A stretch of 64,000 nt of DNA from Mya arenaria (taxonomy: Eukaryota; Mollusca; Bivalvia; Myida; Myidae): positions 11,949,700 through 12,013,699 of the forward strand of contig NC_069130.1 in the NCBI RefSeq assembly GCF_026914265.1, in the 5' to 3' direction. A program made the position numbers and the translations under genes. Numbering within the stretch: the first letter of the stretch is position 1; each line of letters begins with the position of its first letter. Shown piece after piece: positions 1-12,180 of the stretch. The notes under the pieces were generated by a model, which made no database searches, was not told the DNA's origin, and saw only the letters and a program-made list of their open reading frames with translations.

Positions 1-1800
1 AGTATTCAGTTTTCTAAATTGTCATTTAAACGAGTCCAAACCAAAAATCCCGGGCGCAAATACTGATCGTATAAACACGGTAAAGAACTACTCTATGTGA
101 ATGTCACAAATGCTAATTTAAGAAACTAAACATGTAATCGTAATGAAGTTCATTCAGCTCTTAATGTATTCTTTAGCATTTTAAATTAGTTCACTTAAGT
201 GAAACACAAAGTTTACGTAAAAACATCTGTGCCAAAACGGATTATATTTGGAAACAAAATGACAAATTACCTGTTTTCATGGTATTTTAAGTAAACAATT
301 AGAATGCGATACATCAAGTAAAGCGTAGGAAAGCGTAGCAAACGTGGAATACGTTAGACATTTACCTATCCTTTGATAAACATTGAAGGGATTTTAAATG
401 GACTCGCTCAAAAAATATAATTTTAATAGCGACCAAGTTTTTAAAAGGTTCTTGATTAAGTTACTTGTGTTAGTATATTCCATCTACATGTATAAACAAC
501 ATCAGACAGAGACTTAATTTATTTTGGTTGCAACTTATTGTAACCAGCTTTATCGCGGCTCACAGTTCCATATACGATACCAGTGTATACTTACTTATAC
601 ATGTAACCAGTCTATCACTCTAGAATCTATCCGATGACGTCAGCGTTCACCTTGTATCTTCCCCTTTTCTTCTACGAGTTTCGAGAAAGTAGACCGTACA
701 TTTGTTTTCTCAAATACCTGCCATGCCTACCCCCTTTACATAATAATTAAAAATACGTTTAGTTACAAAGCATGCCATGTTTATTCCCGGGAAGGCGCGG
801 TGGCGATCTACATAAAGTCAATACTTAACCTATTAAATGCGCCTTGGCGGTTCAGTACCGCTGTTTCCAGTGTCTGTCTGTTGTTGTGTTCAGTGTACAA
901 TACGGTGCGTCTTTATAGTGGCGCTTGGAACGGTCTATAATGGTGACACTTGGACTTGATAGAGCCGACAGTTTTTCAAACACCACGTCTCCCGCCAATA
1001 GCATTAGCCGTTCGGGTTTAATGCCATCTTTCAAAATTAAATTCAATAAATCTATAGTCATAACGAGTTCCTTATTGTTTACCTTATGTTTCGGTACAGC
1101 AAAAGCAGTTCCCGCGCGCACATGTTCAGTGAACGCCGGGCCTTTTTCTATACTGGCGTCCGTCGATAATAACAATTTTTGTTATTGAAATATATCTAAT
1201 ATCATATGCCTTCCGGTTGTTTTAAGAGATTTATCAGTGAAATACCAATGATATTTCAATGATTCAAACAGTTAAATAACCTTTCTATATATATCAATGT
1301 TCTTAAATTAAATCCCTCTCTTAATTCAAAATCAAACGTCAACGCGTACGGTGATTCAATTTCAAAACAGTGAAAAATATCGATTTGATTTTCTCACTGT
1401 TTCAAACATTGACATATCAATTTTATTTCACTGATCAATCTCGTTTAACCACTGGAAAGCATAAAACATGTAACGCTCTTACATAGAAAGAATGCTCAAT
1501 ATCTGCAAATTTTAAAAAGCTTAATACGTATTATTTTCTTGCTATTAGTATACTTTGTATAAAAAGTATTTATTTCATTTAACCTTCTAATGACAGAGTA
1601 CAATTGATATGAGGATTGTTTTTCACTATACATAAAATAAATGCTTTCAAAATGTGAGTCCCTATCCAATTTGAAGTAGTCTCTTTAACTTTAAAGTATT
1701 TCGAGATAACAAAACTAATGTGTTTTTGTATCATATTGTTCAATCAACACTAATGTGTTATTTTATTATACTGTCCAATCAGCAATTGACTGATGCAGAA
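1..1800. other. No recognised gene; AT-rich flank of lectin A
   Basis: I see no protein family, RNA gene or clear repeat in this stretch. The longest open frames are an antisense 107-codon frame at 852-1175 and an overlapping sense frame at 925-1188. The antisense one reads like ordinary protein (a segment with KPERLMLLAGDVVFEKL) but I cannot name it, and no partner exon was found. From about 1740 the sequence becomes the proximal promoter of lectin gene A. Confidence 0.4.
852..1175 (-). other. Unrecognised 107-codon open frame
   Basis: An ATG-initiated antisense frame of 107 codons. The middle part has a helical, protein-like composition with the string KPERLMLLAGDVVFEKL, and the C-terminal part is rich in K, R, Y and T. 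No domain was recognised, there is no signal peptide, and no poly(A) signal was noted on that strand. It could be an exon or repeat fragment, or chance. It overlaps a sense frame at 925-1188, and at most one of the two can be real. Confidence 0.15.
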
Positions 1801-1817
1801 CTATCCGGGTTTGTCGC

Positions 1818-1825
1818 TATAAATA
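1818..1825 (+). promoter_or_regulatory. TATA box of lectin gene A
   Basis: TATAAATA lies 76 bases before the start codon of gene A. It sits in a block of about 80 bp (TCCGGGTTTG, TATAAATA, AAGGA, then CAAACAACACAA) that recurs at the same distance before genes B, C, E and F, so the core promoter is conserved across the cluster. Confidence 0.75.
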
Positions 1826-1900
1826 TAAGGATGCTGTCAACTATTGCAAACAACACAAAACGAATTTCAAGTTGAGGAACACTTCTGAAAAAGAGGAAAA

Positions 1901-4900
1901 ATGAACACAGTTGCTGTATTTCTGTTTGCCGTATGCGCAGTGCTGGCTGTTTGCTCAGGTATGTTTTTATCGCATACATAAATATTATCCGATATTAAGT
2001 CTTGCTCATTAATCATTTTTCATTTTGACGTGATTTAAAGTGTGCTTCTTTATCATTCTTAGTTTAAATTTGACCGTTTGAAGTTAAAGGTACGTCATAA
2101 CTAAAAAGTAAGTATATGTTGTGGTCCAGGATGCCCTCACTATATAACAAATTGAGAATGCTAATTCAGATTGATTTTTTGTTTAAGTCTGAGTGATACG
2201 CATACTTTATAGTTTTTTATTCAGTCGAATAAATGAAAACTGGGAGTAAAATGTATATAAATATCTCAGAGATTATTTTTTTGACTGAACCAGAACTTGA
2301 CTATCTTCTGGCCTGATGCACCATGGATTTTGTAAAAAATAACGGATCCATTCGGAGCTCAACCTCGGATGTATGCCGGTACATAAGCAGAAGAAGTTCG
2401 TAAAATTTCAGCAAAGTGTTTAACTGCAAACATAATGAAGATGTCCTAGAGTTTAACCGCTTAATTAAATAACTACGCGATCTACCTGTATCGGACTTAG
2501 AAAGACACGATTTCTGACATTGTAAACCGTCCATAAACATCAGATGTTGTTTTCGATAAAAATGGCCGAGGAGCTCCGAATGTAACGGATCAAATCTTCA
2601 AAGAGAGTCGAATTTCTTAGAAGAAACGGGACAAACCTTTTTATTTTTTTAATAAATATTATAAAAAAAAATGAAAATTAAAGTAAAAGTCGAATTAAAT
2701 AAAAACAAACACATGTAAAACAAACATAAATTTTGATTAATAGTCCTTCACTACTAATTTAATAATGCATTTATAAAAAAAATGTTAATTACGGATAACA
2801 AGATTGTAGTTGTGTATTTAATAGCTGACAATACAAACATATTAAATGACTGGTGGGTCCTAAATGATTTACAGTGATCAACCGCCGTCTCCTTAGGTAG
2901 AAATACCGTGTTTCTGCAACTTTCGTTCAAATTGCATATGGCATTCTTCATAAGAATCACTCTTTTCGAGATATTATCATCCTTTTCGGTAAAATAAAAC
3001 AATTCTATCAATTGTAAAACTGCTGATTTGAGAGTAAGACATGTATAGATAAATCAATTGGTTGTGTAAAACATTGAAGTAAATACGGATTGCTGTCATT
3101 GGCTATGCAATAGACATGGAAGTTGTTAATCAAGAATGCGATCTATGACACCGTCGATTTTTTCATTATTTCTGTTTGATGCCATTTCTTTTTTAAAAAG
3201 ACGCATGTCACCTTTATTATGCAAACGTGAGAGGATTGGAGGCTCTGCTGAGTAAGGACGTGCACATGTTAATCTTTTTACTTACTTAAATGTGTTCAAA
3301 TATTTTAATTTAGTCCCGTACTCAGAACTGATAATAAAAAAGAACAGTTTCTGAGCAGAACGTTTATTGTTTCGAGTGTATATACAACCGTTGGCAAGTT
3401 GCGATGTATAATGATGCACTAGTTGAATTTAATTTAACATTGACGTCAGTTTGCCCAACTTATAGAAAGACAAACGTGTAATAGAAAAGGAACATCATCT
3501 GGTGATGAATGTATCATGAGATTAAGATAAGTTTTCATTCGTTGCCTACAATATTTATATGAAAAGCTACAGAAACAAGCTCAGTAGACATATGTTTAAA
3601 CAGAAACCCTGTTAAATGACACAGGGTAAACGCATATACACAGACCTAGTTTGATATTTACTTTGTATTAAATTGAAACTCATGTGTGATCCTATTGTCA
3701 TTTCAAATGAATGCAATGGTAAACGGCTATTAAAAAAGCATGGCATCGCTTTTAAAACAAATAAATCAAGCAAAACCACCTTGCACACATTACAAATTTC
3801 GAAGGACAGTGTAGTAAGGGTTCCGGTGATAAAATATAAATATATGAAAATAAAAGAAATTTTTTTCTCCCACCTCAGATAAGTAGATCCAAAAATGTAA
3901 TCATGCTAGAAATTCTAACCTTGCTCACGAGCAAAAATACCCGTATGGAACTCCTTTTTAATATTCATCACATTGTAATTACCTCCCTTGTTAAAGATTG
4001 TCGTTTGTAGCATCATAGAAACCTTGTCTTGTGGCATATTTAGAATGCTAATTAATTATTTCTCGCTTCAAATGACTCCATAAAAATGTTTTCATGCACC
4101 TTTCAAGAATTAATGTTTCACTCTCCTCAGAACTATTTAAAGACCGATTTGACTATTAACATGATCCCAATCACTACGCTCATATCCATGAAAACAACGA
4201 ATTATCACATATCCATACGCATTTCTTTTTACTTCGCACAAAAGAGTTCCAGCAAAAATTACATTTTACTTAGATTTGATTATCTGAGGTGGGATCTACC
4301 ATGGCCGCTCGTGTAAGATAGGTTCATTCCACCCCTCGGTAAATCTCGTTTCCGCAAAACACCCTACGCTCGGGTCGGGATGAACCTATCTTTCACTCTT
4401 GGCCATTGAAGATACTTATAGTCATCGATGTGGAGCTGCCATGACTTTATTTTTTATTTTCTCCCACATCAAATTAGTAGATCTAAATATTTGGCCATGC
4501 AGGAAATCCGTACATTGCCAATGGTCAAATACAAAACTATTCCTGTGCGTAAACATACATTCGAATTCTTTTTTATTGTTTACTTAACTGAAGTGGGAAA
4601 AGAAGCATTTACCTTGGTCGCTGGGAAAACCATACTTTCACAAAAAAGCTATGTCCTCTCTTAAAGACACCATTTCTAAATAGAATGACTCATATGACAT
4701 TTCATCCATTTTCACAATTGAGTGTAAATAATTTGTATTAACGAAACTTTTTTTGCACACCTCATCAGCCAAGAGACATGTGTTTATCTGCGAGGGATCG
4801 AGTGGTCCCATAACGTGTGCCGAAGGCAAGAAAATGAATGTGTTAAACGCCTACTACGGAAGAACACACGGCAACTCTATCTGCTACCATTCTGCTACAT

Positions 4901-5628
4901 CCAACCAGAATTGCAAAGCCTATGGCTCCGAAGCCAAAATCAGGACATCTTGTCACAATCAACAGGTGAGTTAGTTTCAAGCCTTATCGATTTTACCTCG
5001 ATGATTAATTGAGTACGCAATTAATATAGGACGTATCACTCTCTTGTGTGCAATTTGGTAGTCTCAAAAATGGCAGTCTGATGGCAACTTACTCCGGACA
5101 GCCATTCAACTGCCTGGCAACTTCCTTCTCTAAATCATGTCTAATTACCATGTATTCTCTGTACTGAGTAAATTGAGGCGTTGATTTTCTATACTTTGAA
5201 CCAAAGATGTAGAATTTCATCAGCTGAATTAAGAAATTAGTAATCGCTGTGCGTTTTCCATTGCTAACTATTCTTAAGCTGATAATATTTTAATGTTACG
5301 TTTAAATTAATATGATAATCTTTTAAGAATTGATTTAGTCTATTACATAGTGGTTGAATTTTCGGGTACTCCCGGAAAAGTTGTTCCAGTGTTTCAATAT
5401 GGGATTTATTTTGTCATGCGATGAAATACATAATTTACAATTGAACCTGTGTGGAGTAGTACAGGTTTGACTGGTTGTTCACATTTGTGACATAATAGTT
5501 TTCAATTGCAAATGTGTTTTATCATTCATCAGTCATGCAGCTTGACAGCAAACAACGGAGTGTTTGGAGATCCCTGCGTTGGAACGTACAAATACATTGA
5601 GATGGTGTTCACCTGTGTGAATGCATAG
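1901..5628 (+). CDS. Lectin A: single-domain rhamnose/galactose-binding (SUEL-type) lectin, three exons
   Basis: Exons are 1901-1958, 4769-4965 and 5533-5628 (TAG), all with GT..AG borders; intron phases are 1 and 0. The product is 116 residues. Exon 1 is a hydrophobic signal peptide (MNTVAVFLFAVCAVLAVCS). The mature part has the eight-cysteine SUEL pattern, CEG near its start, YYGRTH in exon 2, and NNGVFGDPC then GTYKYIE in exon 3; these are the family's sugar-site motifs. Such lectins are secreted and bind L-rhamnose or D-galactose on microbes or eggs, so a role in immunity or agglutination is inferred. A is the most divergent copy: it has GPITCAEG where the others have IQCP or IRCP, and YHSATSNQNC where the others have PH. 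It lacks the N-G-S/T sequon of the others. Intron 1 (2.8 kb) is the longest in the cluster among complete genes and carries MITE-like repeats. Confidence 0.9.
2350..2581. repeat. Possible MITE in intron 1 of lectin A
   Basis: ATTCGGAGCTC at 2350-2360 is repeated inverted at 2571-2581. Looser matches extend outward on both sides (GGATCC before the left copy, AACGGATC after the right copy). The 230-bp interval has no coding content. This fits a short, decayed inverted-repeat element, but 11 exact bases is weak evidence. Confidence 0.35.
3868..4294. repeat. Inverted-repeat element in intron 1 of lectin A
   Basis: TCCCACCTCAGATAA at 3868-3882 has an exact 15-bp inverted partner at 4280-4294. A related copy of the left end (CTCCCACATCAAATTAGTAG) starts near 4461, where the following bases also resemble those after 3882. 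The pattern fits a short non-autonomous DNA element plus a second partial copy. Confidence 0.5.
4315..4392. repeat. Small foldback repeat in intron 1 of lectin A
   Basis: AAGATAGGTTCATTCC at 4315-4330 pairs with the inverted sequence at 4377-4392 (15 of 16 bases). The loop of about 46 bases is GC-richer than its surroundings. It looks like a palindromic miniature element sitting next to the right end of the 3868-4294 repeat. Confidence 0.5.
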
Positions 5629-5803
5629 AACAACCGGACATATATACCAATGAAGATATGAAATAACCTCGCATAGAAAGAAAATGACAAAAGACTAGTC
5701 TCGAGGTGTTAGAAGATCAGGTGGTTTGCATCTTCTCTTCCACCTGGAGTTTATACAACAATGTCAATATAGTATTGCATTGACTCTATCACAATTTTGA
5801 AAC

Positions 5804-5809
5804 AATAAA
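5804..5809 (+). terminator. Poly(A) signal of lectin A
   Basis: AATAAA, 176 bases after the stop codon of gene A. Confidence 0.6.
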
Positions 5810-5829
5810 ATAGAATTTAAAACTGTCAT

Positions 5830-6520
5830 TATTTAAGTTTATTCCGAGACAGAAATGTTTAGTCTGCATGTGTATTTTTAAATTGCTTATATACAAAGTA
5901 TGGATATTTAGCCAATTGAAATCGACATCATAAGAAGTATGTGTTTATTCATTTAGAGGAGTACTGATACGTCCATGTTTTAATTTTAACTTAAAACGTG
6001 TAGCCACGTTAAGTTCTAAATGTTGTATGCTATGATTTCAAGTTCCGTATACAATTAGTCAATATGTGCCCAAGCGTAACAAACGCTTGTATGTCAGAGG
6101 ATTTAGGCCCAATATTACTGAAAACAAAATTGCAACGTTCGTCGAAAATAAAGGCCCAAAATCACAAAGGTAACAATACTTCGAAATAGACAAAGACGAA
6201 CCGCTGTGATTCGAGTCAGCGTCGAAGACAACGGAAATGCCAATATGCTGATAGAAAATGCATAGTTTTGGGCCCGCGGCATAACCTGCCGTCCATGGAT
6301 GTCAATTGATAGCTTTAGAAACCGTAAAGCAGACCATGATTTAAACCTAAAAGACAAAAGGTCAATTACGGACACGCTTCCGATCAGTCAGTTCAGGTCT
6401 GATCATGGGCATAGTAATTATGCAAGTCAAAGCAATTGCGATAATGACAAGGGCTATAATCCTTTTTCCGCCCTATAAGTTGACTAGGTCGACACGCTAA
6501 AAAACAGTCATACATGGTCA
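5830..6520. other. No recognised gene
   Basis: AT-rich DNA between lectin A and the decayed LINE. From about 6100 it may already belong to the LINE (an open stretch around 6295-6460), but I could not match it to an ORF1 domain. Confidence 0.3.
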
Positions 6521-7449
6521 TTCCAATATCATTTAATTTACCCACTTGGAATGCCAAAGGAGTCATGTCCAGCGCAAGTTATTTAAGCCACTTCTTGGAA
6601 ACGAATAACATTCAGGGCTTTCAGAGAACTGGCTATTCAGAGCAAATATTTCATAAGAAATGGTACAATTAATCAGTTCCTCCCTGAGTAAATGTTAGAA
6701 CTTAATACATATACTTGTGGCAAATTATTTCATTTCTCGATTCTACGAATTACATAGTATATGAGCTATGCATTTCCCGATCCCGACCATAGTTTTGTAT
6801 CAAAAGTCACTTGCCAATGGACAGCCCCGCAACATCATTTTTCCGAAAGCTTTAAACATCGCAAACAGCTAAAAGCAATATTTCGTCGAGCTTATCGTCA
6901 TGAAGTTCACGCATTTACAAAAAAGGGAAGAAAACAGGTTTACAAGTGCCGCTGACCTCGATAGCAATGAATTCTGGAAATAAGTAAACAAACACAAAAC
7001 AAACAAAAAACTTTCCACCTTTCTTTGACATTAATTTTGATGGCATAAAGTTTCAGACCTCTAACGTATTAACCAGGGATGGAAAACTTATTTTTTCTCA
7101 GTTATACATAGTGAACAAAGATAATCTTTTAACACCGTATATGAAAGGTTTGTTGAAAAGAAAATGAATGACTTTACAAGAAATACAAATCAAGGCTGCA
7201 TACAGTTTTTAAGAATAAATATCGAAATGGTAAAACAAAGCGTGTGGATACGACATAACTTCTATGAAAACTACATCCACGACGGGAATCTCTTAATTAA
7301 ATGCATAACAAAAATGTTTAATCATATGATAGAAATCTCGCACACACCAGCAAATATGAAGAAGGGCGTTATTACAGTTCTGTTCAAGGTAGGCAACAAA
7401 ATAAGGTCTGACCCGTCAACTTACAGTGCTATCTCCCTTAGTTCTACTA

Positions 7450-8193
7450 CAGTCGAAACTCGTTGGCTCGATATCTCATGGCTCGATATCCTCGTTGGCT
7501 CGAACCATATTAAAAGAACCGATTTTTATTTACTCTTTGTTCATACATTTTTCGATCGGATGGCTCGAAATCTTGAGGGTCGATATTTCTCCACGCTCGA
7601 AGTGGTTTTCGCGGTCCCAAACAAGAATTTCACACTTTGATTTGGTTGCTTGGGTCGATGTCATTTTCGCGGGTTCAGTTAAGAATCTCACGCCTTGTTT
7701 GTTTGATTGGCTTCATTTAGCGCAAGGCGCTAATCGATTAAAATTGCTTGACTGATATTATAATTACTGTCGAATTTAAATGGTTTAACAGTTTGAGTAA
7801 ACATGCCATCACTTTAAGTTATGTCTCTAGTTGTTATCCATCCCTAAATTACTATGCATTTTGATATAACTTTTAAGCTATGTTTGTGTTACCCACTGAT
7901 AACAATTGCTTGTTTTCGCATAAAAGTATTTTTATAATAAATAAAAAATAAAATGATATTTTCTAATAATCGAATAAGTCATATTACGAAATTTAGGGTG
8001 CGTAACTATGCCCAATAAATACTCTTCCTTCTCTTGCGGAGATAGCGTAGCCAATAACAAACGAGGCAAATAAGACTTTATGTAACAAATGAAAAAAATA
8101 ACATTCTGTAAGCAATCCCGCTTGGCTCGATATTCTCGAGGTTCGAAGTACTTTGGCCGGTCCCTAGAATATCGAGCCATCGAGTTTCGACTG
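7450..8193. mobile_element. 744-bp pogo/mariner-like MITE inserted in the LINE
   Basis: The ends are inverted: CAGTCGAAACTCGTTGGCTC at the left and, read inverted, CAGTCGAAACTCGATGGCTC at the right. The next bases (GATAT) also agree. TA flanks both ends (7448-7449 and 8194-8195), the target duplication of Tc1/mariner/pogo elements. Several CTCGATATC-type subterminal repeats lie inside each end. There is no transposase, so it is non-autonomous. It interrupts the LINE reverse transcriptase just after SLSST; the LINE frame resumes right after 8195. Confidence 0.85.
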
Positions 8194-9500
8194 TATGTTA
8201 AAACTTTTCGAAAAGGTCGTTTTAAACATTTTTGAAAAAGACAGTTCCATACAGTTAAATCCCTCTCAAGGCGGCTTTCGATAGAACGTAAATTGTACAA
8301 TGACGTCATTTATGTTACGTGAATGCAAATGCTATGCCAAATAATACCTCGAAACTATATACGTGTTTCTTTGACGCCTTCGATCATACTTGGCTATCTT
8401 CGCTTCTTCTTAAGTTGAACAGAATCGGGATGGATATTTCTCCATTTAGATTATTGAAATCCTTCTCTGAAAATAGTTACAGTTGTATCATAACCGAAGG
8501 ATTTTCGTCTGACTGGTTTTAAATCCTACAAGGCACTCGCCAAGGCCAATGCTGTAGCCCGCATTTGTTTATCCTTCTTTTAACAAATTAATGAACAACT
8601 TCGAAAAACATTTGTCAGTGTGTCAAAGTGTGGAATTGGTAAAAACGGGTTCAACCCTATTATCTCAAAACGCATTTATGAATCGAAAGTACTCTCGACC
8701 GCTCGATACGGTGCAAACTCTGGAGCGGTGTCACTTTGAATTATTTGCTCCCCTCGGAAAGAGTCAACCGGCAATGCATCAAGTGGTTCCATCGCGTCAC
8801 ACACAGACATTACAATCAGTTGTCTTGGTATCCAGCCAATTCAAAATATCATTGATTCGAAAAAAACGCACATTCGTATGTCAATTAAGTCACGCTGATC
8901 CAAATATGAAATTTAAAAAAGTCTTTGTCAACAGACTTTTATCATTTACATCAGAGGATTTTATCACAGATCTATATAGTATTCTAGGCAAATACGACCT
9001 CACATAATACTAAACAGAATTTTCTCTTCCTCCATGTTTCCAAACAAGTTCGTTTTGAAAAGAATTTGCAAATCAGCCATTGTTAAACATGTTACAAAAT
9101 CGTGGAACATAAGAAAAAGCGATGACAAAAACCACATACAAGTCTCCCTTGTTTCCCTCATATTATGAATTGTATCTGATATGGCAACTTAAAAGCTTCT
9201 CAGTTTAAAATTATTCTCAGTGTTCGGTTTGTTATACAAATTATTTCCAAGGAAAAACAATATCACATGATGTCATTGTGATGCAGTAACAAATGAAATT
9301 GTTCTACATAATGTGTTTCTTTTGTCCATATTTTGAAAATGCACTATGCCGAATATTGTCCTAACTTATAAACCTCTAAGGTGATGATCACTTTAGATGC
9401 TTGATTTTATTAAATCTGACCAATCATCTTATTGATATTTTAAGAGGATTCACCGAGCTCGACCTCACTGATGAATGTCGAATCAAGTGTTTTATAGTTA

Positions 9501-9580
9501 GATAGTTTTTTAGTATTGAATTTTCCAAGAAATATAGATAGATAGTTTTTTAGTATTGAATTTTCCAAGAAATATAGATT
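9501..9580. repeat. 40-bp tandem duplication
   Basis: Positions 9501-9540 and 9541-9580 are the same 40 bases except the last one. A recent slippage-type duplication near the 3' end of the decayed LINE. Confidence 0.9.
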
Positions 9581-9840
9581 GACATTTAAGCCATTGTAAC
9601 CATAACACAATGATAAAGTAACTTTAATACAACCAGATGATATGCGTCTGTTACTGTCGAAATATCAGATTGAATGTTTTGTTTGTGTATTTTGTAAATA
9701 ACCTCATGCTTAATAAATGTTCATAATGTTTATTTGTATGTGTTTTATATGTGTATACTTTGTATTGCATATATTTGTAAAGCTATGCTGCTATTCACCT
9801 ATGGACTGAGGATAAACAGAATAAACTAAAAACTAACTAA

Positions 9841-10285
9841 ACACTATAATAACACAGAGAAAATTTTGATCTTTTAACTATAACAAATTAATATAAAAAT
9901 GCTGATTTAGTGAATAAAGATCGTTTTTTAACATCTAAGTGAAATGAATACATTTTTGTGTAAATTTGTTTTAAAAAGAACTTGATATTTCGATGTTATT
10001 AAGAGAGTTAATTTTAATTCGGTATTTAACTTGTATATTCCCATCACTTAAAAGTGTTACTGTGAATGCAAAAATAACATTTTAAACTGTTTCATAATAC
10101 TCATTCGGTAAATACATATTGATAATAAAATGACATTTCATGTTGGCAAGGACAAGTGAAGGCTATGTAAACAAAAGTCATTTGTTTAATAAAATTATTG
10201 TACAAGTATTAGTTATTGACATGGACAAAGGTATATTTATTGAAAAGTCATGAAAGGTTTCAGAGCCTAGAGAATATTGAGCAAC
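9841..10285. other. No recognised gene
   Basis: AT-rich sequence between the LINE tail and the first minisatellite; no gene or repeat seen. Confidence 0.4.
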
Positions 10286-10289
10286 AAGT

Positions 10290-12180
10290 TATCTAGGGTA
10301 TGACGGCTTAGCGAAATTAACCGACCAGTCACCACATGTACTGGGACCTTAGCGATATTGACCGACCAGACACCACATGAACTGGGGCCTAGGCAATATT
10401 GACCGACCACTCACCATATATATTAGGGCCTTGGCGATATTGACCGACCACTCACCACATGCTTCGGCCCTTCGCGATATTGACCGACCAGAAACCACAT
10501 GTATTAGGGCCTTTGCGATTTTGACCGACCACTCACCATATGTATTGGGGCCTAGGCGATATTGAACGACCGCTCACCACGTGTATTGGGGCTAAGGCGA
10601 TATTTACCGAACACTTACTACATGTATTGGGGTCTAGGCAATAATGAACGACCACTCACCACGTATATTGGGGCTAATGCGATTTTGACCGACCACTCAC
10701 CACGTGTATTGGGGCTAAGGCGATATTCACCGACCACTTACTACATGTATTGGGGCCTAGGCAATATTGAACGACCACTCACCACGTGTATTGGGGCTAA
10801 GGCGATTTTGACCGACCACTCACCACATGTATTGGGGCCTAAGCGATATTGACCGACAAGTCACCAAATGCTTCGGGCCTAAGCGATATTGACCGACCAG
10901 AAACCACCTGTATTGGGGCCTAAGCGATAATGACCGACCATTCACAACATGCACTGGGGCCTAAGCGATAATGACCGACCAATCACCACATGCATTCGGG
11001 CCTAGGCGATATTGACCGACCAATCACCACATGTTTTGGGGCCTAGGCGATATTGACGGACCACTCATCACGTGTATTGGGGCCTAGGCGATATTGACCG
11101 ACCACTCACCACATGTATTGGGGACTAGGCGATATTGCGCGACTACTCACCACATGTATTACGGCCTAGGCGATATTGACCGATCACTCATCACGTGTAT
11201 TTGGGCCTAGGAGATACTGACCGACCACTCGCTACATGTATTTGGGCCTAGGCGATATTGACCGACCAGTCTCCAAATGCTTCGGGCCTAAGCGATATTG
11301 ACCGACAGTAACCACATGTATTGGGGCCTAAGCGATATTGACCCACCAGTCACACCATGTTCTTGGGCCTAAGCGATAATGACCGACCAGGCACCACATG
11401 CATTTTGGCCTAGGCGTTATTGACCGACCAGAATATTGTCCGACCTCTCGCCACATGTATTGGAGGCCTAGGCGATATTGACCGACCACTCACTACATGT
11501 AATGGGGCCTAGGCAATATTGACCAACAACTCACCACATGTATTAGGGCCTAGGCAATATTGACCGACCACTCACCACATGTATCGGGGCCTAAGCGATA
11601 TTGACCCACCAGTCAGACCATGTTCTTGGGCCTAAGCGATAAAGACCGACAAGACACCACATGCATTTTGGCCTAGGCGATATTGACCGACCATGATATT
11701 GACCGACCACTCACCACATGTATTGGAGGCCTAGGCGATATTGACCGACCACTCACCACATGTATTACGGCATAGGCAATATTAACCGACCACTCATCAC
11801 ATGTATTGGGGCCTAGGCGATATTGACCGACCACTCACCACGTGTATTGGGGCCTAGGCGATATTGACCGACCACTCACCACGTATATTCGGGCCTAGGC
11901 GATATTGACCGACCAGTCACCACGTGTATTCTGGCCTTGGCGATATTGACCGATTTGGGGGCCTAGGGAATATTGACCGACATAATATCACGGGCAATGG
12001 AACCAATGGGATATTAACCGAAAAGTCACCACACATATTGTGCCAAGAGGATATTGACTAACAAATCACCGTGGGTATGGAGGATAAGGGGATATTGAAC
12101 GACAAGTCTACACAGGCATGTGGGTCAAAAGGATATTGACCGACAAGTCATCATCAGTATACGGAAGAAGGAAATATTGA
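10290..12180. repeat. Minisatellite, roughly 41-bp unit, about 45 copies
   Basis: The unit reads GGGCCTAGGCGATATTGACC, GACCACTCACCACATGTATT, then G. It recurs from about 10290 to 12180 with substitutions, short indels and subtypes (AGGCGA against AAGCGA, CACATG against CACGTG, ACTCACC against AGTCACC). Units at both edges are the most degraded, as expected for an array maintained by unequal exchange in its middle. The open frames inside (for example 10377-10565 and 10562-10852) are by-products of the repeat. Confidence 0.95.

Larger units (their letters stand above)
6525..9840 (+). mobile_element. Decayed non-LTR retrotransposon (LINE; endonuclease plus reverse transcriptase)
   Basis: Several pieces in different frames give one LINE in order. 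Near 6540 is an AP-endonuclease start (LPTWNAKGVMSSASYLSHFL). Near 6900-6990 is a linker region (KAIFRRAYRHEVHAF, then EFWK). At 7300-7445 is the start of the reverse transcriptase (ISHTPANMKKGVITVLFK, then YSAISLSST). After the inserted MITE come FEKVVLNIFEKD and NPSQGGFR (8200-8280), FFDAFDHTWLSSLLLKL (8355-8415) and QGTRQGQCCSPHLF (8525-8570). A typical C-terminal region lies at 8900-9130 (DLYSILGKYDLT, KRICKSAIVKH). There are many stops and frame changes, so it is dead. The likely end is the ACTAA-rich stretch near 9840. The clade looks like the CR1/Nimb/I group rather than L1, but this is not certain. Confidence 0.8.

Noticed and set aside
10377-10852. Open frames with LGLRRYLPNTYYMYWGL repeats
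   Set aside because: Translation of the 41-bp minisatellite; the unit length is not a multiple of three, so frames cannot be maintained.
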